Origin: Apostichopus japonicus
Lineage: Eukaryota > Echinodermata > Holothuroidea > Aspidochirotida > Stichopodidae
Direction of reading: 5' to 3'
Length of the DNA stretch: 64,000 nucleotides
NCBI RefSeq assembly: GCF_037975245.1
Contig: NC_092566.1
Span: 2,976,001-3,040,000 of the forward strand
In this document: piece after piece, positions 1 through 10,299 of the stretch
Position numbering within the stretch: position 1 is the first letter of the stretch
How the letters are laid out: each line of letters opens with the position of its first letter
The notes under the pieces: generated by a model
The model's database searches: none
What the model saw: the letters and a program-made list of their open reading frames with translations, nothing else
What the model was told of the DNA's origin: nothing
Translations under genes and position numbers: made by a program

Positions 1-537
1 TTGTAGATCTATGCAATGTTAATCACAAAAAACAAAGAACAAATCCGAATTTCTCATTCTTTTGGCTGTTTCTGTCAATATTTGAAGTAACAATAGGCTA
101 GGTCGAGCTAATGCATTTCATTACAATGGAAGTTTAAGAGTCCATGTAATGTTAAAGATCCATCAAATTCAACATCAAAGTCGACACCAAAAGCTGCTTT
201 GTCAAGCTGCTAAAAGGTTTGTAAAGATAATAACGAGACAAACTAATGCAGTTTGTGGTGAATATTATGTTCAGGTGATGGTAAGACGTATTGTTAGCAC
301 AGCTCCATTCAGTACACTTTGCCATGCAAATTGTTTGAACCCCATACTACAGCTTCACTGTTGTTTAAATTATCCAATCAACAGGTCATTCCCAGACAGA
401 CGTGCGGTCTGTTCACACACACTAATTTTTTCCGTGAGTACCCAGGTGGAAGGTCTCGCTTAGACAAGAGCATAAACGGAGGGGAGCTCTTTAGAACGGT
501 GATAAATACTCCAGTAAGTAGAAATAATAAGTTTCTT

Positions 538-893
538 TAAAGGGAGTGAAGACTGGCGCACAAAGAAACGTCTGATGCCGGTAATCTGACCTAGTTTCGA
601 ATGAGGTGTAACAAGTGTTAGACACCACCATCGATCCCAGAAAATACACACACAGCTTGCTACCGTCAGTAATTAGACACTAGTATACAGTCAGTACATG
701 CAATACCCATAACACAGTGTACATAGCATCGCTGGACATCTCAGGTCTAGATAAAAGATAACAAGGTATCACTTTTCATTACTGTCTGCATTTTGTAGCG
801 ACAAGAAAAAAACTTCACTTGCAAGCAACAGAAAGTTAACTTTTAACAGAGGGCTGGACGCGGTTTGGGGAGAGTCTTCAATGCCTTTAATTC
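538..893 (-). repeat. Dispersed repeat family R1, copy 1
   Basis: This roughly 350-bp segment reappears in reverse complement at about 48845-49140. Shared landmarks are the stretch reading ACCTAGTTTCGAATGAGGTG, a block around CTTGCAAGCAAC and the end block ATTAAAGGCATTGAAGACTC (read on the minus strand). The other copy lies inside a LINE, which shows that the family is mobile. I see no coding capacity and no clear terminal repeats, so it may be a non-autonomous element or a fragment of a larger one. Confidence 0.75.
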
Positions 894-2078
894 TAAACTG
901 TTTCCGTAACAGAAGTATTGATACATTTGGTCATAACAAATGGCCTATGATAAGGGCCATATTGTATTTCAAACATAATTGTACATTCATCATTCTTTGG
1001 TTTTAAATTTTTGTTCAGACTTGTTTTTATTTCATATTGTACGTAATCATGCAGACTTTACCAGTTTTTCGGCCTATTTTCATTTTCCCTGCCAGTTCTT
1101 CTTAGATGCACAAAAAGGGGGAAAAAACAAATTAACAGATTTATGTGTTCAGGTGTGTTTGACTTCCTTTAATGGGCATTAGTAATGTACTGCCATACAG
1201 CTTATTCAAAACAAAATGCAAATTTAACGACCAGTTTGGGTTAAAGAGGATTATAGGTCAACTAAAAATGTGGTTTGCTAGATTCATTCACAAAATAATA
1301 CCAAAAAAATATGACTGTTCTACCTGATAGGGTCTCTTGAGTAAACGCTCAAATGTTCTTCTAGCGGAAACGGGTATCACATTTAGGCTTGTACTTAATT
1401 TTGTCGCCAGGAAAAATTCCCATACTGAGAACAAATGTTTCTGGATAATGCATATATGTGGCATGTATAGGATTGTTGATTTAACCTTGTCAAAGGAAGA
1501 AGTGACAACTTGTTTTGAAAGCACAGAGGGTGAAATTGATTCACATTGTGAAAGGAACCAGAAAGGAAGTTATTTAAGGTCATTTTTCATTTTGGGGGTA
1601 GACTCTGTGGTTTTATAACATAGTTTCTATGCTGTATCAGCCTATGTGGCAGTTATTAAAGGCCGCTAAACAGACACATATGTACGTGGGAAAATCCAAA
1701 TGGCTTGTAACTTACACTTCACTAAGAGAGTTTTATTAGACCATTTTGTCAAAAATGTCAGATAAGTTTACTGTAGGAAAGGAAGTGATTCAGGAAACAG
1801 GCTAACATGGGATCTATTAAAGACATTTTCTTTTAAAAGGGATATTATGGATTCAACTGTCTGATTACTGACAGAGGGAACTGTCAGGGTGAAATTTATT
1901 TTGGAGTAACATAATCTACGTAGATCCCTAGTGAACTGATTAATTACAATTTTCTTACATGCCATGGTATTTTGAAATTTGAATAATTTGAATTCCGTTC
2001 AGTTTGTACCAAAAGTCAACTTGCTGCGAACAGGTGTTTCATAATTTTGTACCTAATTTGTCTTCTCTCAGACTTTGG

Positions 2079-2179
2079 ATGCATCACAACATGTTGTGAA
2101 GCATCGCCACATATTGTGATGCATTGTCACATATTGTGATGCATCACAACATATTTTAATGCATCACGACATAAGTGTA
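2079..2179. repeat. 20-bp minisatellite, about five copies
   Basis: About five imperfect copies of a 20-bp unit close to ATGCATCACAACATATTGTG. Each unit is partly self-complementary (CACAACATGTTGTG in the first copy), so the single strands could form small hairpins. It lies in the intron before the first visible NDST exon. Confidence 0.8.
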
Positions 2180-2508
2180 CCACATTTATTGATATGTTGT
2201 TGTTAACAGCACAATTCATCCACTTCCTTTAAAAGTGCAAAGATAGGTGCTGCGTTCTTCACCAAACGTACCCATCAGTCATACAGTTTTATGTAGTGGC
2301 CATTCTTTGTTATCTCGCTACTGTCCATTTTGCTGGACGACCAGATTTGCCGATTCCAAACAACAACAAAGTAAAAACTGTTTGTCCAAGGTACGACAAG
2401 GAAATATCCTTTATATATTTGTCCTGTCCGACAGTTTTGGATCAGATGATGTGTTTCATTTGTGCGGTACTTGTAGTTAGTGTTTTGTTATATTATTTTA
2501 CTTCACAG

Positions 2509-2691
2509 ATTTCAATCTTTATGACACATCTCTCAAACTATGGTAGCGATCGTCTTGGTCTTTATACCTTCGATGCGCTGATACATTTCATTCAGGCCTG
2601 GACAAATATCCAACTTGTAACTCTACCCCCGGTGGAAACAGCCAAGAAGTACTTTGAAATTTTCCCCAAAGAGAAAGATCCTCTGTGGAGG
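2509..2691 (+). CDS. NDST: NDST exon (visible 1): end of the N-terminal half
   Basis: The acceptor is TTCACAG and the donor GTAAGT. It encodes [20 protein letters not shown] and then [22 protein letters not shown], the stretch linking the deacetylase region to the sulfotransferase domain. Phase 0 at both ends. Confidence 0.92.
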
Positions 2692-5600
2692 GTAAGTGCG
2701 GACACTAAAACTGACGTTGGTGTAAACTTTTAAAGTCATGAGCTTTTTTCCAAATCCAGAATGGACGGTCGCGGTTGTAAAACGTCTTTGACATCAGACA
2801 ACGTGACTCAGAATAAAGAAAAGGCCTAAATTATTCCACGTTATGCCCTCTTCCTCTTATAAATATATTTTAATTTTCTCACTTTTTCCCATTCTCAGAG
2901 ATGTTAAAACAGCAGAGAGATTCATTGAGCCTTTCTTTGCCAAAGATTATCATGCCTATGAAGAAATAGAGTTTACTATTTCACTCCTTTTTTACTTTTT
3001 TTTAATATTTACTGTAATATCAACAAAACACTTGTCATAAAAATTTATGATTTTTTGTCTCTAACTAGAATCCCTGTGAAGATAGTCGCCATCTTGAAAT
3101 TTGGTCTTCCAAGAAGAGCTGCAGCAAGTTACCACAGCTAGTTGTTGTCGGTCCACAAAAGACAGGTAAATTTGCGTTGCATTAGCAGTTACTAATGGGC
3201 CTAAATATAACTGTGACATTTGTCTAAATGGATTGAAACGAAGTAAACCCAGAGACAATAACGATACACAATTGTTTTAAGATATCACCGTTCACCCATT
3301 GAGTTTTGTTTTCCCCCTTTGAAACCCAACTTTGGCTTAGGAACTCGATAGGTAGGAGCCATCCACTTGGTTCTCTTAAAAACCCTATTTGTGCAAAACG
3401 GTGGTAAGTTGAAAGTTACCAGTACACTTAACTTCCACTTTTCTACCAGTGTTTTCTTGAATTCCTACTCGTGGGACCACCACGTGAGGTAGGGGAGGGG
3501 GGTGGGAGGGGGGACGTTTCACCCGATACCACTTCAGAGTGCAGTTTATTTGTTTCTTCATTACTTCTTTGTTTTTCATTACCAATGTGATATTATTTGA
3601 AGTCAGATCAATTTTGAGACTTATTTTCACAATTTTGGGTTGCGTCTCATTTACTACGAGTATTTAAAATTACTTTATGTACCAACATGCAGAGTTGAGA
3701 TTACATGTGATATATGTTTCACTGTGCAATACCCAAGATGTTTGAAAAATGTATTTAAAGTACATGAGAGCCTTTGTGGAAATAGCAAGAGGGTAAAATA
3801 AATGAAAGTGATTTTTGGAGCCTCCCCACAAACCACTTCTCATCCATTTTCATATCTTAAACTTTTTCTTAATCTCAGGTACGACAGCTCTGTATTCATT
3901 TCTCTCTCTGCATCCATATATACGAAGCAACTTGCCTAGTGAGAAGACCTTTGAGGAATTGCAATTCTTTTCTGGACCTAATTATAACAATGGCCTCGAC
4001 TGGTGAGTACGACAAAGTCATCTCTTTGTAAATGGAAGGGATTTTCCTTTTACGGTCTTCGTAATATTTTATTTGCTACGCCAGGCTTTTGGCATTTAGG
4101 TGCTGTTTCTCTCGGCGTTGGATATATAATAATGATCTGCATAAACAAGGGCGTAGGAACCGGGGGGGGCTGGGGGGGCGCCAGCCCCCCAGTCAAAAAC
4201 ATGGGGGGGCGGAAGTATCATTCCGCCCCCCCGCTCCGCAAGTCAGAAAACCCCTTTATCATTTCCAAATGAGAAAAAAAATCTCATTTGGAGCACCAAA
4301 TTGCATTTAAGGCCAGGTGAAAATGCAAAATTCTTTACAAAATGGAGTGAGAGTTGAAGTGTGCTATATTGCACCAAATTGCATCTGAGGCCACCTGGAA
4401 ATGCAAAAAAAATTCCAAAGGGGAGGGGGACACCCTCTCCCCTTAGACCACTCCCCCAGGCCAGCCATCAGTCTTCAGCCCCCCCACTCAAAAGTACCTT
4501 CCTACGCCACTGTGCACAATTACAATCAATTCTATTCAAAATTATATATCGTTAAAATATATGATATATATATAAAAAATATGTATTTTTGCGAGTCTAG
4601 TGACGGAGTAATTGGAGAATTTCTGGAATGGTTCACAGCTTCAAGAATGCTATTAGGTAACTTATTTAAAGACTTTGAAGACTTACGAAAATGTACAGTT
4701 TTTCATGTATTTTTAATTAATTAATTATAGGTATATGAAGTACTTTCCTGGCGGTAAAAATAACAGTGATCAGTACCGCTTTGAGAAGAGCGCCACCTAT
4801 TTTGACAGCCCTTACGCGGCGACCAGAGTCCACGCCTTGTTACCAACAGCCAAGATAATTGCCATCCTGACTAATCCAGCCAACAGGTCATATTCTTGGT
4901 ATCAGGTAGGTTTTAAATGTGAACTGAAAAATAAAAGCAATGCCATCGTATTAATACTAAATTATTAATAAACTGCAGGACAACTAAGCTGAGTGAATTG
5001 ACAATATCTTCGTTCAGTGTTTAGTGAAGGATAAACAGTTCCCAGTTCCGGCCAGACATTTCCCAAAATTCTGGTTGAAATTGTCTCTGAGGTTATGGAT
5101 GTTAGTAATAATAAATATAAAATATCATCTTTCTCAAAATTAATAAAAACTTTCAAACATTGGCTGGATAGAGTATTAGAGTTAAAGATACATTATATGA
5201 ATTATTAATCGAAAAATTATAAATTGAAAATATTATAAATTATATAACACAAGTAATTTACGGATTTCTCTTGTGCGGTGGAAATGTTGCAACAAGACAT
5301 AACATTATGATACTAAAGTAGTAAAACCTCTTTTGGAAAAAAAAAAGATGTGTTGACGGTGTACTTTTTATAATGAAATGAGGCCTGTGAATTAAATTGA
5401 AAAATACCAATCTTTTGTTTTACATTGGCTGTGATAAATGATGCACCCATCCCCCCTCCCCTTCTCAAAAGAGAATAGACTGCCATTGGATATTCAAACC
5501 CTAAAACCTGTTGTTTATGATATTTTCTCTGTATCGGAGTGATGACATGGGATCTCGTACTAAATGTAACTTACACAAATGTTTTCTCTTCTTTGTTGTG

Positions 5601-8102
5601 TCTAAATTTGCTCATTTCTCCATCTGTGTCTCTTTAATGTGCTCTTGAGTTTGTTTTCATTGCAGTTTGCCTTTGAGGAAGATCCTGCTTGGATCAAAAC
5701 CTTACTTTTACATATTTACCTGCACAGGCTTTTTGCAGTAGATAAGCAGTTTGTTTTTTTCTCTCACTCTTTAATAAAGAAATTGTAGTGACAAATGAAA
5801 GAGGTTGTTGTTACAGATTTGTGACTGTTGCATCCCTGTTGTGTCCCTGTTGCATCCCTGTTGTGTCACTGTTGTGCCACTGTTGTGTCCCTGTTGTGAA
5901 TGATACCGTTTTCAACGACATTTCTTCCAACAGCATATGAAAGTCCATGAGGACAAAGCTGCTCTCAACCACAGCTTTTATGAGGTCATCACAGCCGGGT
6001 CAGACTCGGGTCGTAGTGTCAAGTCCTTACAAAAAAGATGTCTGGAGCCAGGAAAATATGCGACCCATCTTTACAGATGGCTAAAATACTTCCCAAAACA
6101 GGTAAATAAGAGTCAACAAGAGACAAACAAACAGACACACAAAAGACGAGAAAACGAACCAGAGACCACATGATATGGTCGCCAAGATTATGCCTTTTGA
6201 AAAAACTAAAAGGATTGTAAAATAATCTACAGTTATGGGGAGGTTAGAAATGATATACCAACATAAAGAGGTTGAAATATGAAATATTAATAGCTGAATT
6301 ATCCATGTTCATTACTTTTAACTCAACAAAGATATTTGCCACTCTTCTGACTGTAGTGTTACTATACAGCTATTCTCTGTTATGGGGATCTCTCATTGGT
6401 ACATTGCACACGTTTGCTTTCTTCCGTACTGTGCTCCAAACGTATGGATCGCCCAACACCACAATCAATGCAGCCCAGGAAGGTATGGAAGGCGGTCAAA
6501 AACTTAAAATGCAAGACCCAAAAGAGCCAATAATTCCTCTACTTTGAACCAAGGCAGACGTCTTTATTCCCATTAAAACTGGTACAGCTAAAAGTACCAC
6601 ATAATTGCACTGTTTCTAGCCTTCCATTGGAGCGCTGTGTTAATTAATTTACTTGATTTATTCCGGTGAAAACTGCGATAGGTCACTGTAATATGCAACT
6701 AGCTGCTTCAACCAGTTCAACCCTGATCTTGGTCAGGAAATCTTGTTTTGAGAAAACATATGAAATGCTTCTCAACACAGTTTACAACTCAAAATTCTGT
6801 TGAAGGCATATATTCTTTTTAGAATGCTTGCATGCAGTCACCATGAAGAAACATTCTTCTTTTACAAGAAATAAAATTATTTTTCATATTTTAATTTCTT
6901 ATTTTGTTTAATATTTCTCGCTAGATCCTTATTATTGATGGCAATCAACTAAGAGACGATCCAGTCTCGGTCATGAGCAAAGTTCAACGGTTTATTGGCA
7001 TCCAGCCAAGATTAGACTATAAACACTTCCTCAGGTGAGTCATCGATAGACAGACAGGTAGACATACAGACAGGTAGACGTACAGACAGGTAGACGTACA
7101 GACAGGTAGAAGAACAGACAGGTAGACATACAGACAGGTAGACATACAGACAGGTAGACATACAGACAGGTAGACATACAGACAGGTAGACGTACAGACA
7201 GGTACGCATACAGACAGGTACGCGTACAGACAGGTACGGGTACAGACAGGTAGACGTACAGACATGTAGACGTACAGACAGGTAGACACACAGACAGGTA
7301 GACATACAGACAGGTACGCATACAGACAGGTAGACACACAGACAGGTAGACATACAGACAGGTAGACATCAATGCATAGATTGACAGAGATAGATGGACG
7401 GATGGAGAAAACACATAAGCAGATAGACAGATGCAGAGATTTGCAAACGGACAGATGGACATTGGTAGACATTGATAGATAGAGAGACAGGTAAACATCT
7501 ATAGATAGATTGACTGAGAAAGATGGACAGACACATATTCAGATAGACAGACTGACAGATACACAGATCAACAGACAGATAGGTAGACATCGATTGTTGG
7601 TATGTTGGTAGAGCTTTTACAACTATAGTTGAAAATGGACGTGGAGTTACTACTGGGGATGTTTTACGCAAAGTGGTCATCTAGGTTTGTAAATGAAGGA
7701 TGCACTTGACAGTAAATTGTTGTCAGTTTTCTTTTCTCCTTAGACTTCCAAAAACCTTTACTGGTTCGAGTTCATGTGAATATTTTGAATGATTTTTTTT
7801 CTAGTTTGTTTTATCCCTCAACTGCTTATTTGTTTTTAAATTTTTATATTAAAACTTTGTTTCACATTTCTAGGTACGACAGTCGTAAAGGTTTCTTCTG
7901 TATCATAAAGCGTAAAGGAAAGAGCGAATGTCTCGGCAAGAGCAAAGGTCGAATCTACCCTCCGATGGAACCCAGAGCCGTGGAATATCTGAACCTATAC
8001 TACAGACAGCATAACCTACAACTACACAGTCTTCTAGAGAATTACGGACTAACGGTACCGGACTGGCTAGTCAAGGACCTCGCCAGACCACCTCAGGGAT
8101 AA
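2509..8102 (+). CDS. NDST: Heparan sulfate N-deacetylase/N-sulfotransferase, 3' seven exons (partial)
   Basis: The spliced exons 2509-2691, 3069-3165, 3879-4002, 4731-4905, 5934-6101, 6925-7034 and 7874-8102 total 1086 bp, giving 361 residues plus a stop. The 5' half, including most of the deacetylase domain, lies outside the window. Every visible sulfotransferase landmark of the family is present: the PAPS 5'-phosphate loop GPQKTGTTAL with its catalytic lysine, [10 protein letters not shown] with the catalytic glutamate, the 3'-phosphate region NRSYSWYQ followed by HMKVHED, the cysteine pair in KGFFC and KSECLG, and [11 protein letters not shown] near the C-terminus. In this family the enzyme is a Golgi type II membrane protein that replaces the N-acetyl group of glucosamine with N-sulfate in heparan sulfate precursors. 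All introns have GT-AG ends and frame is kept across each. The protein looks intact. Which vertebrate paralogue it matches best was not determined. Confidence 0.95.
3069..3165 (+). CDS. NDST: NDST exon (visible 2): PAPS-binding loop start
   Basis: Starts after CTAACTAG with [12 protein letters not shown] and ends in VVVGPQKTG, the 5'-phosphosulfate-binding loop. The loop codons are split by the following phase-1 intron. Confidence 0.95.
3879..4002 (+). CDS. NDST: NDST exon (visible 3): TFEELQFF motif
   Basis: Continues the PAPS loop ([12 protein letters not shown]) and carries [19 protein letters not shown], including the family's catalytic glutamate. Donor GTGAGT; the Trp codon is split by a phase-2 intron. 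Confidence 0.95.
4150..4508. mobile_element. MITE with 10-bp perfect terminal inverted repeats
   Basis: The ends are GGCGTAGGAA (4150-4159) and TTCCTACGCC (4499-4508), perfect inverted repeats. With a few mismatches the match extends outward to CAnnGGCGTAGGAA. The inside is rich in G7-G8 and C7 runs that can pair over 100 bp, and it has two related segments containing CACCAAATTGCAT (about 4298 and 4374). No transposase is present. It sits in an NDST intron, far enough from splice sites to be tolerated. Confidence 0.8.
4731..4905 (+). CDS. NDST: NDST exon (visible 4): substrate/PAP-binding core
   Basis: Starts after TTAATTATAG, completes the Trp codon, and encodes [42 protein letters not shown] and WYQ. 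This matches the NDST core containing the 3'-phosphate-binding serine. Donor GTAGGT, phase 0. Confidence 0.95.
5825..5898. repeat. 11-bp minisatellite upstream of a splice acceptor
   Basis: Seven tandem units (the last partial) of CTGTTGTGTCC and variants (CTGTTGCATCC, CTGTTGTGCCA), ending 33 bases before the AG at 5932-5933. The plus strand is T/C/G-rich, so the array may overlap the branch-point/polypyrimidine zone of this intron. Confidence 0.85.
5934..6101 (+). CDS. NDST: NDST exon (visible 5)
   Basis: Acceptor CAACAG. Encodes [20 protein letters not shown] and then [20 protein letters not shown] and [16 protein letters not shown]. This matches the NDST segment containing the conserved His after WYQ and the RCL-PG-YA-H-RWL block. 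168 bp, phase 0 on both sides. Confidence 0.95.
6925..7034 (+). CDS. NDST: NDST exon (visible 6)
   Basis: Encodes [20 protein letters not shown] and [17 protein letters not shown], the conserved LLIIDGxxLRxDP element of NDSTs. Acceptor CGCTAG, donor GTGAGT at 7035. The donor is followed almost at once by a GACA-type minisatellite. Confidence 0.94.
7045..7600. repeat. GACA/GATA-type array with a 16-bp unit, next to a splice donor
   Basis: From about 7050 to 7375 the unit is CAGACAGGTAGACATA (16 bp) with variants at two or three positions. From there to about 7600 it degrades into mixed GACA/GATA/GATG tetranucleotides. All three minus-strand frames stay open for over 300 bp because the unit lacks stop triplets in that direction. 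These frames are an artefact, not genes. The array begins about 10 bases after the NDST donor at 7035, and the unit itself contains AGGTAG, a weak donor-like word repeated some 20 times. Confidence 0.9.
7874..8102 (+). CDS. NDST: NDST terminal coding exon (visible 7)
   Basis: Acceptor TTTCTAG, stop TAA at 8100-8102. Encodes [20 protein letters not shown] and [20 protein letters not shown], then [17 protein letters not shown] and VPDWLVKDL. The two cysteines correspond to the disulfide of the family and the GKSKGR block to its late catalytic lysine. The C-terminal length is normal for NDST. Confidence 0.96.
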
Positions 8103-8679
8103 AAGAAAAATAATATGAGGACGGACGGATGGATGGAAGCAAGCAAGCAAGCAAGCTGGGTTATCAGATGTATCCACTGTGAAGACAAGACAGATCTGAC
8201 CATCGGTCAGTTTATGGTTAAGGTATGATGATATGCCAAACATTGGCAGTTGTTGTCAATGGCGATAGTCACATCCAGTCAGAGTAATGTAGAAGGCCTT
8301 ATAGTGTATCTTTAGAGGTCCTTGTAGAGTAACTTAGAGGTCCCTTCCTTCAGAATTGTCTGTACCAGTATGACTAGAAAGTTCTCTTCGTGAGCTAGGT
8401 AAGCTGGAAGATATGGCATTTTGTTAAAGTTAATCGAAATCTTCTTAAGGTACTTCGTGTACTTGGCATTAGAGAATAAGCATATTGATGCAAAACTATG
8501 GATGGAAACGTTGAGTTTGTTTATAAAGAGTTGTGAAATGTAATAAGAGTACTATATTTGTAATAATGTTTGAGCATATAAAGCCATTGAGAAATTTAGA
8601 TGATATTTTTTCAAGACCTACAATTCAACAAGGTGTGGTGACCTATCTATTCATGTCATCATAATAACGATATAATAAA
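8103..8679 (+). other. Putative NDST 3' UTR with polyadenylation signal
   Basis: AT-rich sequence without open frames follows the NDST stop. A canonical AATAAA lies at 8674-8679, about 570 bases downstream, and is the nearest good candidate for polyadenylation. There is a short AAGC/GATG run at about 8128-8157. The true transcript end is not visible from sequence, and the duplicated block at 9.1-9.6 kb could still be part of a longer UTR. Confidence 0.45.
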
Positions 8680-9079
8680 AAGAAAATTTAAAAATGATTA
8701 AAATTAATATAGTAAAAGAGGCAATCGATTTCCAATCGATGTTTGCTATTTCACTGATTTTATTTAGCATAACATCAGAAACGAATCAATTTAGCATTCA
8801 GGAGTATTCGGTATATCAAGATAAGTTTGGAATTTGAGTGGAATATTGTAGAATTTCAAAGGTAGTAAAAAATCATGTCACTTTTTGGTTTCTAAATTGA
8901 AATACTTTTAGTGAAAATATTGAAGTGGGGAAGTGAAATGATAACTGGTTTGAAGGAATCATTGAAAAATTTCATAAATACAAGTTGGTGGGAATGATCT
9001 ATTGAGTAAAGATTTAGTTGGGTGCTAATTTGTTATTATTAACGACTAAATTTGACCTCCCGATTGGAAGACACTGCAG

Positions 9080-9590
9080 ACAACGTGGTGATTCCATTCT
9101 CCCCTTGGGGTATAATAATTTACAATTACTGATATCCAGTTATCCTCTGAAAGTAATTAAAATGCTGCATCCTCATTTGTTGTTCTAAGTTTTAAATATA
9201 ACATTGGCTTTCCATTAATTAAAAACATGATTAACCACTCTATAGTCTACAGAGCCTGATCAAAGCAAAGTATCACTGAATGTAAGTTAATATTACCCTA
9301 ACGTAAGATGGTATCAACCATCTTCCTAATGTTATCCTCATTTTAGGAGGTGAAATTTGAAAATGTGGTCGTTCCATTCTTAGTTGGGGTAATAAAATTT
9401 AAAATAGTCCTCTTAATACTCAGAAGGCTTCATCAATTTTTTACTTTTAGTTCTAAATACAACCAATTTTGGCTTTGCATGAAAAGACCACAGGATTAAA
9501 TGTTCAATCTGATAAACTGAGCTTGATAAAAGAACATAATGAGTGTAACATATTACCCTAACAAAAAATGGTGTCACCCATCTTCCTATC
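9080..9590. repeat. Imperfect tandem duplication of about 255 bp
   Basis: Two related segments lie head to tail (about 9085-9345 and 9355-9595). Matching landmarks in the same order are GTGGTnnTTCCATTC, TTGGGGTA, TAGTTCTAA or TTGTTCTAA, TTGGCTTT, TGATAAA or TGATCAAA, ATTACCCTAAC, AAnATGGTnTCA and CATCTTCCTA. The copies differ by substitutions and short gaps, so this is an old duplication. No coding potential is seen. Confidence 0.75.
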
Positions 9591-10105
9591 ATATCTCCCT
9601 TTCCTAGCTTCTTTAGTTGGATCCATTTCTTAATTGCAGATTTTTAATATAAGTTGTCATTGTTAACTTCATTTTTATTATACGAGATAGTTTGCCAAAA
9701 TTATTTGATAGAATATTTGTCAAACTTTGGTTTCTTTCAATGTTAGGTATCACATTTGAAGAGGAAACTTTAAATATTATTTTTTTATTGGCAAATCCTC
9801 TGAGGTTACTGTTGACATGTTAAATGTCTATTAGGTATGTGCCATTGCAGTATTATCTGTCAAGTTCTGTCGTTGTATCCGAACATCGCAAAAATATGAA
9901 AAAAGTCTTGTTGTGTTTGCAATATGAATGTTTCCTGTTTTGTAATAGACTTTGAACACAAATGTTTATATTGGTTGAATTACCACCTACTGCCTCAAGA
10001 AATAGTTAATGTTTCAAACAAGTCATTGTGATTTGTCTGAAAGGTATTTTGAAAGTTTTTCCAAAACTAAACAAGACAACTTTCACAGTTGATTTGACTC
10101 AATCG

Positions 10106-10290
10106 CAGGGGCGGACTGGCATCTGGGCAATGCCCGTTGGGCTGGTGGACTTGGTATCTGGGCAATGCCCAGTGGGCTGGCCCGTTGGGCAAAAAATGGG
10201 CTGGAGCCTGGTTAACAATTTACAGCCAATTGAATGAATAATGGGCCAACCTAGACTGAGTGTAAGATGCACGGGCCGGTTTAGGACCCA
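10106..10290. repeat. Interspersed repeat starting CAGGGGCGGACTGG
   Basis: A locally GC-rich island in AT-rich DNA. It begins CAGGGGCGGACTGGCATCTG and contains two near-identical segments around CTGGGCAATGCCC and TTGGGCTGG. I recall similar openings from dispersed repeats in animal genomes, but I cannot name the family. The right edge is not defined. Confidence 0.45.
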
Positions 10291-10299
10291 GTCTGTTCC

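Larger units (their letters stand above)
1..2508. other. Non-coding: upstream intron of the NDST gene
   Basis: I see no exon here. The first recognisable NDST codons begin at 2509 after a pyrimidine-rich tract ending in CACAG, so this stretch is most simply the 3' part of an intron whose upstream exons lie outside the window. An open frame runs from 2296 into the exon, but its upstream residues do not resemble the NDST family. The stretch contains one dispersed repeat (about 538-893) and a 20-bp minisatellite (2079-2179). Confidence 0.55.

Noticed and set aside
2296-2508. Upstream extension of the first visible NDST exon, with a hydrophobic stretch ([18 protein letters not shown])
   Set aside because: It looks like a membrane anchor but lies directly before a good acceptor, and NDSTs have no membrane segment at this position; best read as intron.
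4003-4724. Plus-strand open frames with poly-Pro/Gly stretches
   Set aside because: They run through the G/C runs of the MITE inside an NDST intron.
7012-7498. Three overlapping minus-strand frames reading [16 protein letters not shown] repeats
   Set aside because: All three frames are open because the 16-bp GACA unit has no stops on that strand. The frames overlap a real NDST exon and intron.
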